A stretch of 64,000 nucleotides of DNA from Hofstenia miamia (Eukaryota > Xenacoelomorpha > Acoela), in contig SCFE01000022.1 in the NCBI GenBank assembly GCA_004352715.1, positions 1,157,279-1,221,278 of the forward strand, read 5' to 3'. A program made the translations under genes and the position numbers. Positions within the stretch are counted from its first letter, which is position 1, and every line of letters starts with the position of its first letter. Of this stretch, positions 31,223 to 43,879 are shown in pieces. The notes under the pieces were generated by a model. It had not been told where the DNA came from. It did not search any database and was given only the letters and a program-made list of their open reading frames with translations.

Positions 31223-32828
31223 CATATCCTATTTAAATCCTTTACTCTGGTTTAAGATGTTTTTTGACATTTAGTATATTATTTCTTATAACAGTGTTTA
31301 ATAAAATATTGAAAAATTGAAATATTTTAAAAAAGATTTAAAAATCTTCCTTAAGCAAAAATATACTTCTGGAAAATCATGGCTAGGATACAAATTTTAT
31401 AACAATGACTATACTATAACTCGTTATTAAAATAGCATTATAGTAATTTATCCATAGCCTGCAAGATTTCTTTTGTAATTTGTGTGAATTGTATATATGT
31501 GTTTTTGTGAATTTAATGACGCTATTCAGATCATTTATCAGTTATTTAATTGTTAACAGTTATCTGAATAAAGATCCTCTTATTTTACTTTATAACGATC
31601 GATTTTAATGTTTTGATACTTTGAGCATTTTCTACTTTTTGTGTTCATTTTGAAATTTAGGTCACATGGCTGTAGCCTATTCACTACTATGAAAGAAATA
31701 GTTGCAATATTTTTTAATTAATTTTTTATTTTCGGGAAACTTTTGAAGATGTTATGAGCCCTACTGCAAAATCTTATTTAACACGTCTTAAGCATTGTAT
31801 GCCACTGGCAGTGATGATCATTTAAATAATTTTGTTTTGATTTTTTTTAAAATTTAATTTAAGCTTCAAATGTATGAAAATTGAATTGTGCTTATCTGAC
31901 TTCATTTAGTATTTCCGTTATGGCGGAAAGCGTTAAATTTCTTCAAGCGGAATTATAAGCCCAATAAACAGCCAGATTTGATTATTGGAAAATTAACCAC
32001 ATCAATCCACAAAAAATGTATAAAATTTTCGTACTTGAAAGTGTTCTTCTAATGAAAATTTTTAATAATTTTTTAATTTTAAGAATTTCTAAATAAATAT
32101 AACCATTCCTTCTAGAATTGCTGCTAATAGTCAAGCACTCATTATTTCATGTTGTCAGAATATGTTTCGGCTTATAATTTTTTTGAATTTCCATACTTAG
32201 ATTGCTAGCTTATGGTTACGTATTCGAATATGCTAAGAAACATCGGTAAAATCTTTAGAATTTCCGAACAAATTCGATAGCATTTAAATAGCGCGAAGTG
32301 GAATTTCATATGTTCATCATTAATGCCCAATGAAATTTTATCAAATTTAAACAAAAACTTTCCTTACCATTTGGATATATACTACCAAGGCCTACTAGAT
32401 TTTCACGGTCGTCGCAATAGAAAACTACGTGATGATATTTGTGCACATCTAGGACATGCTAACTTGCGAAAATTAGTAAATATTCTGCTGGCGATTTACA
32501 TATATGTTCTGCTTTACTTCAAGTTTGAGGTAATTAAAAGTGTTGTGGGCAGTTCCTGAAAACTGAATTGTATAAAATCATTATATTCTCTTGAAATCAA
32601 GATCACTATTTGTTATCGAATGTTTTCTTATCGTTGACTTTATATTTGAACTGCTTTCTTCTAATTCAATTTACATTTTTTCGCATACATCATGCAACAA
32701 ATTTCTCGAAAAATTTGAAAAAGTATATATTTGTCTTTAAGCAATGTGTTGCTTTTGCAGAAAATACATGTTTGTTATATTTTAAAGAATATACGAAATA
32801 ATTGATTTTGTAGTATCACCTTTTATAT

Positions 32829-32990
32829 GAATTCATTAATTCAATTTAAAAAATAATTATAATTGTAAAAGAATAAATTATACACATTTTACAAACAGCT
32901 GGTATATCCTTCATACTATCAGTGGAAGCTCTAGGAGGATGGTCACCAATTGCTATCAAAGTATTCTCCAAGATGTCTTTTATGTCTGAA
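32829..32990. repeat. Dispersed repeat, copy 1
   Basis: About 160 bp (ATTCATTAATTCAATTTAAA onward through CAGCTGGTATATCCTTC and CTCCAAGATGTCTTTTATGTC) repeated at 45136-45301 in the same orientation. The minus strand has a short open frame (EDIKDILENTLIAI), so it may be a coding remnant of an element. Confidence 0.8.
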
Positions 32991-33264
32991 TTATATTTAA
33001 TGTATTAGGATTTTAAACTTGAAAATTTGAAGGAAGTGAATTTTTAGTTTGCTTTAATTACAATTTTACATCATTTTCAACCTGTTAGAATAATATTCTG
33101 ATATCGTTAAAACAAATATTAAATTACAGGAGCTTTGAATTCATTTGTTGATTTGGAGCACCTGGTTAACGCTTTCACCATATCTACTAAATCTAAACTC
33201 GTTTGTGCAAATTTATTTTGCAAAATTAAGTCAGATTTTATAGAATGCTTTAACAGTAACTCAA

Positions 33265-33350
33265 AAAAGAATGAGAAATTTTCTATGAAACCTTTGTCAA
33301 ATATGAAATTGGAAAGCTAAGAAATTTACCTGATTAAGTTCAAACAAAAA
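33265..33350. repeat. Short dispersed repeat, copy 2
   Basis: Second copy of 27875-27962. Confidence 0.75.
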
Positions 33351-34175
33351 ATATTGGTTTGATGCAAATCTTTTAACAATAAAAACGGTTAATTAAATTG
33401 AAAAAGAATGTAAAAAATCATTTGATTGATAAAAATTTCTCTATCAATTCTATTACTATATCTTTGTATGTGTTTTAAAACACTAACCTTGATGTAGATT
33501 TACAACATAAAATATTACACTAAGCCAGATACGATGTAGTTTTCTTCAAAACAGAATTCCATTTCACTCAGCTTCTGATATTGCATTGATAAATATACTT
33601 TACTCATGTACATTATTTTCTAAGCTGTGAACTTCAGAATGCGTTTCATAATGTTCAAATTTTGATTAAAGTAACTTGCATATTTTGCAGGGTCATACAA
33701 GCCGTATAGTCTCCTATTGGTGATAACTAAGACCACTTCTCCTCAAAGCAATGTGAGGTACTGTCAATTATCATTGAGATTTGATGCACGATTTGTAAAT
33801 TAATTGAGGAATGAATTAATAAATCCTCTTATGTAAAATTAGACTTCTCAGGGATGTCAACAATAGCTTTTGCCGCAAACTACATTGGTAGGTTTCATGA
33901 CATTTGGGGTTTGCAATAATGATAAATTATCATGTTCTGTTCAGAAAATCATAGTTGTAAAGAATGTCCCATCAATAATGAAGAGAATAAACATTGTATA
34001 ATTCGTGTTAAAAAACGTTACTATAAGAAAAACTCTATGATTGAAAAACATTTTTCAATTTCATTGAATTTAATAAATATATGAAGAAACATGAAAACCA
34101 AGTGAAATTTCTAAATATTCATTTCCAAAGCTCAACAAATAAAGTAACTGAATGTAAAAGATGTGTAATTTAACT

Positions 34176-34469
34176 TTATTCTCGCATCACCAAATGCGTT
34201 CTACCTTTACACCTTTTAGTTGTATACAACATTAAACAAGCAATTAATTTTATAACATTAATTGTTTCATTGTGTATTATGTTCCAGTTAGCATAGATAC
34301 TGACGCTGCATAGGCGCCCTGATCTAGAACAGTCTGAGGAAGTTGTTCGTTCTCCACTTTTAAAATCTACAATCCATCGTTGTATTGTCTGCAAGGAAGG
34401 TGTATCTTTCGCAGGAATCCTGTCATCAGTACATTCATCTTGACATTCTTCATAAACGTAAAATCGCAT
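34176..34469 (-). pseudogene. Mariner-type transposase N-terminal (helix-turn-helix) remnant
   Basis: The frame contains DTPSLQTIQRWIVDFKSGER followed by SRSGRL, the second helix-turn-helix and GRP-like end of mariner transposases. No catalytic domain or TIRs were found. Confidence 0.45.
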
Positions 34470-34981
34470 TCTGTCAGATGTTGCTTCTATGATATTGAAG
34501 TAACAAAAATATTTAAATCTGTCAAATTATATTTATTCGTGTATAAATAACATTCAATCATTTATAAGAGAACACAATTTTTTTTAATAATATCATTTAT
34601 TTTTAAAATCCTTGGCACATAAAATCAATACAAATGAAGTGTTACACTTATTAGGATTTCAAAAACAGTATTTTCTTCTTGATTGATTAATCTTGGTTGT
34701 TGGAATTGATTCGTGTCTTGTAATTTAAATGAGATTTTTTGGTTGTCCAATTCCAATTATTTCTTTTCCCTATTTTCATATGGTTAAATGTGATCTTTAA
34801 TTTTAAATACCGACTATCTTAAATATTTCTCAACTGTACAAGTTCCCACCAACAATATTTTGAATTGCTCTATATTTATGTAAATGTGATAACTATGTTA
34901 AATACATATGCATAAACAAGCAGTTTAATGTTTTGCCTATGCTGAATAAATGAGCATATGCCAAGATATTTCTGACAGCCT

Positions 34982-35075
34982 AAGAAGAAAAATCTATATT
35001 CGGAAATTGTTTTAACAATAAATAGAAATACTGATAAAAAATTCTGAAAGCGTCAAGAAAGTAATACAAAATTAC
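34982..35075. repeat. Direct repeat left of a LINE
   Basis: About 94 bp (AAGAAAAATCTATATTCGGA onward to CGTCAAGAAAGTAATACAAAA) recurring at 36786-36878 in the same orientation, on either side of the LINE at 35172-36212. Confidence 0.75.
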
Positions 35076-35171
35076 ACAAAAAAGAAAACGAATATTTACA
35101 AATAAAAAGTGGTTAACTTGGGCTTTGACGATTGCTAGTTTCTATTAATAGAGTAATCAGGATTATAAAAT

Positions 35172-36212
35172 TTACAACCTCGCCATTTCAGTTTTTTTAT
35201 AAGTGCAAAAATATTTTTTAATATCCATTTTAAAGTTTTTTAATCTAGTTATTTGTTTAATATATTTCGGTAATTCATTCCACATATTTATAGCTGTGTT
35301 TAGAAATGAATTTTTCATTACTCGCTTCTTATACCTAATAGGTTCAATTATGTGTGTTCTTTTATTTTGTTTATTGACTAATTTTGCAGCAAAACAGTAG
35401 TTTTTGTAATATGGGAAGGTATTGTTAACTATTTTGAAGAACGTCGTTAAGAAATTTATATGGATGTAACATTGCGGATGTAAAAATAATTTTGAAATTT
35501 TTCTATATTCATTATTATTATTAAAGCTATGATTATTTACTGCTACTTTGATTGCCCAATTTAGTTGCGCTTGGAATTTCCTTAGAAATTTTTGGTTTAT
35601 ATCTGTGTAGAGTATATTGGAATAGATAAAATGACTTAATATTAGAGCATACGTTAATTGAATTTTTGCTTTAGTTAGAAGTTTTTGAGAAAATAAGTTA
35701 ATTGCTTTAATCGATATGCCCATTTTTCTAAAAACATGATTTAGTTGCTTTTCAAAATTTAGATTTATGTCAAAAATTATTCCGAGGTACTTAAAAGACT
35801 CAACCTGTTTTATTTGAATGCCGTTGAAATTAAGTTTGTATTTTGAAGTATCAGTAGATTTAGTTTTTGATTTAACAATACAGAATTGAGTTTTTAGTGG
35901 ATTTACTCTTAGTTTTATAGAAGTAAAATATTTAGCAAGAGAAGCACAGTTTGTTTCGAGAGTTTGAACCGCTTTTTCGGGAAATTTATTAGAATGAAAT
36001 AATATTGTGTCATCTGCATATTGTATAACGTCACATGTTACTTGCTCAGACAAATCATTTATGTAAATATTGAATAATAAGGGACCCAAAATTGTACCCT
36101 GAGGAACCTCATTTTTAGTGCATACCCAATCTGAAAAATATTCATTAATTTTAACTCTTTGCATGCGATTGTATAAGTAACTGGAGATAAGACCTATGCT
36201 GTCATTTAAGAC
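35172..36212 (-). CDS. LINE reverse transcriptase, C-terminal two-thirds
   Basis: An open frame of 330 codons, extendable upstream to about 36212 (SLNDSIGLISSYLYNR). It includes VPQGTILGPLLFNIYINDLS and QYADDTILFHS, the RT catalytic YADD box. A palm/thumb region and a long C-terminal part ending KKTEMARL follow. The fingers of the RT and any endonuclease are missing, so it is a 5'-truncated non-LTR element of the Jockey/CR1 type. The retained frame shows it is relatively young. It has the usual post-RT MWNELP block. Confidence 0.85.
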   Translation of the reverse strand, partial: VLNDSIGLISSYLYNRMQRVKINEYFSDWVCTKNEVPQGTILGPLLFNIYINDLSEQVTCDVIQYADDTILFHSNKFPEKAVQTLETNCASLAKYFTSIKLRVNPLKTQFCIVKSKTKSTDTSKYKLNFNGIQIKQVESFKYLGIIFDINLNFEKQLNHVFRKMGISIKAINLFSQKLLTKAKIQLTYALILSHFIYSNILYTDINQKFLRKFQAQLNWAIKVAVNNHSFNNNNEYRKISKLFLHPQCYIHINFLTTFFKIVNNTFPYYKNYCFAAKLVNKQNKRTHIIEPIRYKKRVMKNSFLNTAINMWNELPKYIKQITRLKNFKMDIKKYFCTYKKTEMARL

Positions 36213-36785
36213 CTAATATATCTTCTGGCAACCAATTGTAACATCTGCTCAAAAATTTATGTAGCCAATAGAATATCTGAACCAAAACGGGTCTCCAATA
36301 AATTATTATTTACTTGTCGCTTTAAATTTCGGACAAGCTTTAAACGCAGGTCTTCAAGCATCATTATATCTCTCATAATTATTCCAAAAAGCTTAAAATT
36401 CTAAACATTCCAATATTTGAAAAACTGCCAGATCTTAAATTATATATATTAATTTTGTTTTCTAAAATATATTATTTAAAGAATTGCTCCAAATGTATTA
36501 CATAGGTTATATCACAAGACAAAAATTTTATTGATACAAAATTATAATTACAATCATCTACACATTTACAAAATCCAATTATTTGACACTAAATTTATAA
36601 TATTAATCATGGATACAAAAATATTCGATTCATATTTACTTTTTAAAATGATTAAGAAAAATTATTAACAAATTCACACAATTAACATAATACAATTTAC
36701 AGTATTCTTTATTGCGATCTAATCATGAGGATCTAGAGACCTTGCTAGGATCATAAAAATCTAAAGGAAGCAGTAGTCACATCTA

Positions 36786-36878
36786 GAAGAAGAAAAATCT
36801 ATATTCAGAAATTGATTTAACAATAAATAGAAATACTGATAACAAATTCAGAAAGCGTCAAGAAAGTAATACAAAACT
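36786..36878. repeat. Direct repeat right of a LINE
   Basis: Second copy of 34982-35075. Confidence 0.75.
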
Positions 36879-36975
36879 GAATTTTCCGCTATTCAGCAAG
36901 GAGAGCGACAAACTTTGTCAATATTGTATTAAACAGCTTTCTGGGTGCAGTCCTGACGTAATTCTTCTGACCCAG

Positions 36976-38030
36976 TTATGGAAAAGAAAAGAGAGAGATA
37001 ATTACTGAAATCCACAGAACTGGTAATATCTGAATTGGTGAGCTACTCAACCAAATCATGACGTTTAATAACAGAACCCAAATAAGCACAAAGATGTTGA
37101 TCACAGGCACGACGTATACCAAAAGCCTCCCATTTCGATAGGAAAGGGGTGACCCAATGACACATGAAGTAGCATCCCGTAAGGATTCATCAAATTCCCT
37201 TAAAATGACCTCACTATTAGCAGAGGGATGAATAGATCTCAGAGCATAGGTGAGCTTTGTAGTACTAAAGCACACTTTAAGAATACCAATAGCAAGTTGA
37301 AGATCTCCGAGCTTACTGAGCCTTTCTGGACATGCCTGAGCTTTTTAGACCGTTTCCTGAGAAGCAATTGCATATACTGGTGATCACCAACTGGAACGCC
37401 AAGTAGTTCAAAACCATCAATAGGTGCCCTGGGAATATATGAGTCTATGCTGGTAAATTATGTGGGACTCGACAATTGACACTTCCTTAAGTTGACTTGA
37501 AGGCCCCAAGAAAAAACCGATTCGTGAATGATTGTAAGGCATTTAAGCTGATGCGCTCTATAAGTGGATGGAGAGTAATTGCAAAGAGCAATGAACCCAG
37601 AGGATAACCTTGTTGCACTCGGTTTCACAGCTAATTATTTTCCCATCATATAGCAGGTTACTGTGATGCGCATACGACTGCTGTACAAATGAATGGAGCC
37701 CAGGTAGATTCTTTTTTACTGCTTCAAAGATAGAACTTCGATTCACAGTGTTAAAAGCATTCATAAAATCAATCGAAAGCATGTCTTTAGTTCCAGAAAT
37801 TTAACACTTCTTCATTGTAGATCTGGCAGCATGAATCATTGCTTCTGCTCCACCTTCTGTAGCAACTCCTAGTTGGTGGGGATTCAAAATCATTTGGGCC
37901 TCAGCATTGGCAGCATTAACCAGGCATTTTGCAACAAGTCGACGCAACACTTCACCAACAGCAATTGGTCTAATTCCACCTTTAGGCTTATTAACAGCAA
38001 AAAGATTTACAGCACTAAACCAAGTCGCAC
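36976..38030 (-). pseudogene. Decayed LINE reverse transcriptase
   Basis: Reading the minus strand downward from about 38030, the pieces are a GGIRPIAVGEVLRRLVAKCL-type block, an HQLGVATEGGAEAMIHAARS block, SIDFMNAFNTVNRSS (RT motif A), and a frameshifted QQGDPLGP region. The YxDD region appears deleted. The end FDESLRDATSCVIGSPLS is the post-RT region. Several stops and frameshifts show it is dead. It is a different LINE family from the one at 35172. Confidence 0.75.
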
Positions 38031-38089
38031 TTCAACTGGCAATTTAAAAATTGAAATTGGAACTCAATAACTGAATGTTAGTGATCATC

Positions 38090-39480
38090 ATTATGCAGAA
38101 ATGGGAGATCATGCAATAATAACAACAAACAATTGGATAAATTATGTTAATTTTTAACATGTGTTAGTTTGCAAAACTTTATATACCTTTCTGCAATAAA
38201 TTTGCTTTTTCTCTTAATTCACAACAGTTAAAATAGAATCATCCAGTCATAATGCACTTTGTACAAAACCCCCAATATACAACAAATGCTCCTTTGAAAA
38301 AAACTCAATACGACTAAAAAAAATTTTTTAATTTCTTTGAATTTAAAGAATACGTAAAGAAACATGAAGTTTAAGTCGAATTTCTAAATATTAATTTCCA
38401 CAGCTTAAGATTAGTAAGTCATTTTGCTATTGGTCGGTTATCACAGACTACACCAAACAATGTTTTTTTTGATATAGAAAATCAAAATGAAGTTAAGGAA
38501 TTCTAAAACAAAAAAGGTAAAACAAATATGAACAAGATGTTTGCCCAGCTAGATAAAGACTGAGGAAGATAAGAGCTTCCAATCACTTTATGCACTTTGT
38601 TCAAAAAAATCTGATGCCAATGACATTAAAAATCAAATAAATTGTAAAATATGACACAACCACCAGCTATTTGGCTGATTGTCAAACAGATGAGATTATT
38701 TAAACTGATGAATTAATTAGACAATATTTACACTGGCAAAATTTTCAAAAGAAATTGACGTAAGAATATATTTTGAATCTAATATATTTTATGAAATGCA
38801 TGTTTTTTCATTGAAATTTTTGTTAGAAACTGATATGCACAATTTAAAAAGCTACCACTGCAATTCCTCCAAGTATTTGAATAACTGGTGCAAAACATTC
38901 CTTAAGTTAGTTGAAGTTATTCAAATGACAGTTATTTGATTGGAAGCAAAATTAGAACTGCTCTGAAAGTTATTACTTAAGGGGGACCGCCACAGTAAAA
39001 TGTGCAATTTCATTGATTTTTTCAAAATACTTTTTTGTGCCAACTTACCCATTAAGTTGTCCTTTATCACTTAGCACTGAGAAAATTAATGAAACCGAAT
39101 TATATCCAAGAATTCTTGTCAAATAGTCAGGGGTGGTAACACCAGATGCTGTTAATCGTAACAGCCAACAAAGCACTTTTATAATATAGTGCACTGTGAC
39201 TTAATTTAGGTTTACGCATTATAATGTAAAAAGCTCATTATTTGATATGATTTTCAAATATGTAATTTTGCAAATCTTCAATTAAAAAAACTATATTGAT
39301 TACTCATTAATTAAACAGAGTTCTTCTGATGATATACATTTTATCTCCAATTGGGATTTGTTTCCCATCATGGAAACTGTAGTAGAATATAATTTTACTT
39401 TTGCAACCATTAGCTAATAATTTCACTTGTTTAATAACTTTGTCATTTTTAGGTTTTTGAATTTTAGCTTTACTTTAGAA
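38090..39480. other. Intergenic, nothing recognised
   Basis: AT-rich sequence. 38290-38420 is weakly similar to 34020-34150 (a GAAACATGAA...TTTCTAAATATT...TTTCCA stretch). No gene is seen. Confidence 0.4.
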
Positions 39481-39486
39481 TAATCT

Positions 39487-40700
39487 AAAGGGGGTACCAC
39501 ACGATTAGGCTTTTGGCTATAGTCAAAAGTCTAACCGTGTGGCACCCCAAAAAGTGACTTTTGCGGTTTACTACTAGTCAAATTTTGAAATAGAAATTGT
39601 TTTATTTGAAAATGACTATTAGTCAAAAGACTAACCCGGATAGTCAATTTATTGTAATTTTGAAAGAAAATGGGAATTTTGATTTTAAATACAGGGTGTA
39701 ACAAAAGTAACCAGACACTTCATTTTACGAGAAATCTAACTTTATTCAGAAGAGTAGGAATAAAAAACGAATCATTCATCGTAGAATATGCAGTGTAGCG
39801 AGTCTAAAACAACTTACTGAGGTTATAATGTCCAAAACGATGAATCATAAAAGAAGAAAGTATTCATAGCAAATGTTCAAAATGATGAGCATCACGTGCA
39901 ATACATTTGTTAACCTAGTCCAAGAACAGATCGGCACATCTTGTTCACCAAATCTAATGGTATGGCACGAATTTCTTCGGTAATAGTAGATCGTTGATAG
40001 TGCGTGGGTTTCCGCCATGAACTTTGTTCTTTAGTAAGCCCCACAGAAAAAAGTCTGGTACAGTCAGGTCCGGAGACCGTGCAGGCCAATCGATGAGGCC
40101 TCAGCGACCAATCCACCTGTTGGGAAACTGGTTGTCCAACTACTCTCGCACAATAAGTGAATAATGGGGCTGAGCTCCATCACAGTTAAATTTCCATAAA
40201 TGGATGTACAGTTTTTTGCTTTCATTTTGCTAGCGTCTGGTTACTTTTGTTACACCCTGTAACTTTGCACTTTCATCTTAAATGTCACTAATAAATAAGC
40301 AATATAATTAAGATCGTGGCTATTTTGACAGGCGCAAACAAACAACTTGTCGAAATGGCTTTAGCGTGTTTTTAAACCCAATTCCTTTGGAAAGGGGCTG
40401 AGCTCCATCACAGCTAGATTTCCGGAGCTGGATGTAGAATTTTTTGCATTAAGATTGCAACCTGCTAATTGGGTTAAATGTTTACATAATGCTTTACATA
40501 TACGCTTGGTTATGAGTGATCAATTAACTATTCAATACGCTTTCGTGAGTGTTGAATATGAGGCCTATTTAATACATCATCCGAAATGTTCTCGCGTCAC
40601 CTACAGTTGAAATGTAATTTTTGTACATGTATATGCAATGCAATTTACGCAGAAACCTCGTTTGACTATTAGTCAAAATATTCGACGATTAGTTAAATTC
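39487..40700 (+). mobile_element. TIR DNA element, copy A (with nested mariner MITE)
   Basis: The left end AAGGGGGTACCACACGATTA leads into a GACTATAGTCAAAAG palindromic subterminal region. The whole left 170 bp matches the reverse complement of 44365-44540. The interior (40310-40640) matches 43965-44290 in inverse orientation. The right end near 40700 is decayed. The mariner-derived element at 39692-40259 is nested in it. No transposase was found. Confidence 0.72.
39692..40259 (-). mobile_element. Mariner-derived deletion element, copy 1
   Basis: Perfect TIRs: CAGGGTGTAACAAAAGTAAC plus CAGAC at the left, with the reverse complement at the right, and TA on each side. The minus strand retains part of a DDE transposase (WPARSPDLTVPDFFLWG region, near 40030-40100). 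It is 568 bp and cannot be autonomous. A sibling lies at 49063-49615. Confidence 0.9.
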
Positions 40701-40899
40701 CTTGAATTAATTTTTATCCAAATTAAGCATTCGGAAATTACTTAAAAGGAGCAACTAATCTGAAAATACCTTGTAAACATTTGAATGCTATGTAAATAAA
40801 GAAATGCATGTAAACAGAATTCATAAAAATTCCAATCTGAAGTATTTTTCGAATCCAAATCCAAAGGCAGTATCCTCATAAGCTTGGGGCCAGACATCA

Positions 40900-41964
40900 T
40901 TGTTTCCGAGCCTGGACATCGTTTTCAAAGGCTCGGTGTTAACAGCAAATCTGCCACCCCTGCAAACAATATATCTATCTTCGGAGCTGGCTTATGAGAA
41001 CATTGACATTTGTTTGATTACAGAGACCTGGCTCAACTGCGATGTTCAAGATAATATTGTCGCCATATCCGGGTATTCTATTCTTCGCCACGACAGATCT
41101 TCCCATAATTCCAATAAAAAGTCTGGAGGAGGTGTTTGCGCCTATTATAAAACTACGCATAATGTGTCTCAACTTTTTCCAACACTTATCACGAGTTTTG
41201 AAGCTTTGTGGTTGCTATTTACTTCTGTTGAGTCGCAACACATATTTTGTGTCTTCTATTATCCTCCCTGTTGCCAACGTCAGGAGCATTACCAGGAGTA
41301 TTTTATCAGTTCTGTAGAAGAACTTCAATGGCAGTACCCAACTGCACACTTCACAATATGCGGTGACTTCAACGATTTTAACCCAACCAAAATACTCGAC
41401 GCATTACCAATGGAACACCTGCATATTGGGAGAACATGCGGACGTAATCAGCGCGATTTTATTCTCTCAACTGCTGGGAGAGATTACCACCCAGCGTACT
41501 CTAAAAGAACTACTGTTCCCTCTGATCACAGCGCCATTATCATAAAGGCTAAGAATCGTTCTAGGACGCAGCGCAAGATTGCTTTTGTTCGTAATATTCG
41601 ACCCCAAGATGTCAGAGCATTGCACATTGCTATGGACAGAACAAACTTTCTTGATATCCTTCAAATAAATGATCCTGACAGAATGCTGGAAATTCTGACC
41701 CAACGTATGCTCGAACTTTTCAACGCCTACTGTCCCGTCAAGAAGGTCAAGGTCTCTGAAAAAGACCCACCCCACGTGACGCCGCTGGTCAAACTTATGT
41801 TGAAGAGGAAATATTTCCTTGAAGTTCGGAACCGCAAGAATTAGGCTAATGCTCTGTCTCGAAGAATCAGGAAAACCATGCTTGATAATATTGCCAAAAC
41901 GAAACATAAAGTGGGATCAAAACAATGGTGGAAGGCGGTCTCACCATGTGACTCCTCTCACGTG
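40900..41964 (+). pseudogene. LINE ORF2, AP-type endonuclease domain
   Basis: The frame reads ICLITETWLNCDV (catalytic Glu), FTICGDFNDFNP and VPSDHSAIII. These are the signature blocks of the exonuclease-endonuclease-phosphatase domain of CR1/Jockey-type LINEs; the enzyme nicks target DNA to prime reverse transcription. A single premature TAG at 41842 interrupts the frame, which then continues (ANALSRRIRKTMLDN) to the gap. The start of the element is near 40850; the ORF start codon shown is not secure. Confidence 0.85.
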
Positions 41965-42555
41965 NNNNNNNNNNNNNNNNNNNNNNNNNNNNNNNNNNNN
42001 NNNNNNNNNNNNNNNNNNNNNNNNNNNNNNNNNNNNNNNNNNNNNNNNNNNNNNNNNNNNNNNNNNNNNNNNNNNNNNNNNNNNNNNNNNNNNNNNNNNN
42101 NNNNNNNNNNNNNNNNNNNNNNNNNNNNNNNNNNNNNNNNNNNNNNNNNNNNNNNNNNNNNNNNNNNNNNNNNNNNNNNNNNNNNNNNNNNNNNNNNNNN
42201 NNNNNNNNNNNNNNNNNNNNNNNNNNNNNNNNNNNNNNNNNNNNNNNNNNNNNNNNNNNNNNNNNNNNNNNNNNNNNNNNNNNNNNNNNNNNNNNNNNNN
42301 NNNNNNNNNNNNNNNNNNNNNNNNNNNNNNNNNNNNNNNNNNNNNNNNNNNNNNNNNNNNNNNNNNNNNNNNNNNNNNNNNNNNNNNNNNNNNNNNNNNN
42401 NNNNNNNNNNNNNNNNNNNNNNNNNNNNNNNNNNNNNNNNNNNNNNNNNNNNNNNNNNNNNNNNNNNNNNNNNNNNNNNNNNNNNNNNNNNNNNNNNNNN
42501 NNNNNNNNNNNNNNNNNNNNNNNNNNNNNNNNNNNNNNNNNNNNNNNNNNNNNNN
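41965..42555. other. Assembly gap (591 N) in a LINE
   Basis: The N run is flanked by the same 30 bp on both sides (41917-41946 and 42556-42585). The RT fingers that should lie between the two protein halves are missing. Confidence 0.95.
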
Positions 42556-42585
42556 TCAAAACAATGGTGGAAGGCGGTCTCACCA

Positions 42586-43401
42586 ATTTGTTGACTTCAA
42601 TGGGCGAAATTCGCGACTTCTCAGCACAAACGCTGGTATAGCCCAAGGCTCTATTCTGGGGCCAATCTTATTCAACTTATTATATGATGATCTTGTTTTG
42701 AACGGAGATGATGTCTTTTTAGTAAAATACGCAGATGATGCTACAATCCTACTGGGTGGAACGCGTGGTCAAGACAGGGCCCAAGAAGTGCTTTGCGCTG
42801 TGAAAGACTGGTGTAATAACAACAACCTATCGATGAACAAAGAAAAAACGGTTGAAATGATTTTTTCTAAGGGTAGCTCTCCTTTGACTACTACACAATA
42901 TCCATCTGGCAAACTCTTTCGAGCCATTAAAATCCTTGGAGTGTACATTGATAATGCCTTGTCATTTGAAGAACATGTTTCAAGGCTTCACGAAAATGCA
43001 GAAGCAAAATGTTCCTTCTAAATAAGTTAAAGGCACAAGGTTACTCCTTACGCGAGCTCAAGATACTTTACACTGCGTTGATATTGCCAAACATAACCTA
43101 TTCGGTTTCAGTATGGGGAGGATGCAGGAAGTCATTACAGCAACTTATAGACAAACTACAGAGGAAGGCAATGCGACTGGGATATACGGATAAATTTGAA
43201 TCTATTGAAACAATTGTGAGAAAGTCAGATGAAAAACTGTTGAAGAGAATGTACTATGAGGACCATTTACTATCAGATCTAGTACCTGGAAGAAGTGACT
43301 ATGCCTCTACAAATCTTCGGGAACGTTTACCAGCCCCTGAAAGAGATATTGATAGGAGATTTACATTTATTTTTCCAAACAGATTCTTCAAGAAATACTA
43401 G
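42586..43401 (+). pseudogene. LINE ORF2, reverse transcriptase C-terminal part
   Basis: It contains AGIAQGSILGPILFNLLYDD and VKYADDATILLGG (RT catalytic box), LSMNKEKTVEMIF, then LFRAIKILGVYIDNALSF. A frameshift at about 43010 moves the frame to LLNKLKAQGYSLRELKILY and the SVWGGCRKSLQQLIDKLQRK post-RT block, ending FPNRFFKKY. It is the same element as the endonuclease at 40900. A 3' region with AATAAA near 43640 follows. Confidence 0.85.
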
Positions 43402-43879
43402 CATTCTCGCTGTAACCTCCACTGTCTACCATATTCACACGTTACGAAATCATCAATCTAGAAATTTTCTCCGCTTCCTATTTGCATTATCTACTTCCCA
43501 AGTCTCCAACCCTTACCAAAAACACCGACACGAAAGGAATACAACACCAGAGCTATCACGTCCGTGAAATGCCGCAAATATCTCTTCAAGTGAAGTGAAT
43601 TTTATTGTAAATTTAGTCAGTTTGATGTGTTTCATTCTGAAATAAAGATAATTTCTAAAATCATTTATCAACTATTTTTAATGAAAGTAACTTATTATTA
43701 TTCATAATGTTCTAGCAAAAAATTTATTAGTTCTCATTAGCTGGTCCCCATAAAAATCCTAATATTGACGAATCTCTCTAATAATGGCCTCCTCAACAGG
43801 TAGAGGGAATGTCTTTATTGCTGTATGTTTAGCAGTCAGTCATTTAAATGACGGTGCAGTATCTATTGTAGGAACCCTT

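Larger units (their letters stand above)
30600..34170. other. Intergenic, very AT-rich, no gene recognised
   Basis: Only short, domain-free frames (e.g. 32323-32559 and 33135-33320 on +). It contains a TA run at 31195-31221 and two dispersed repeats (32829-32990 and 33265-33350). Confidence 0.4.

Noticed and set aside
41467-41907. 146-codon minus-strand frame
   Set aside because: Shadow of the LINE endonuclease on the plus strand.
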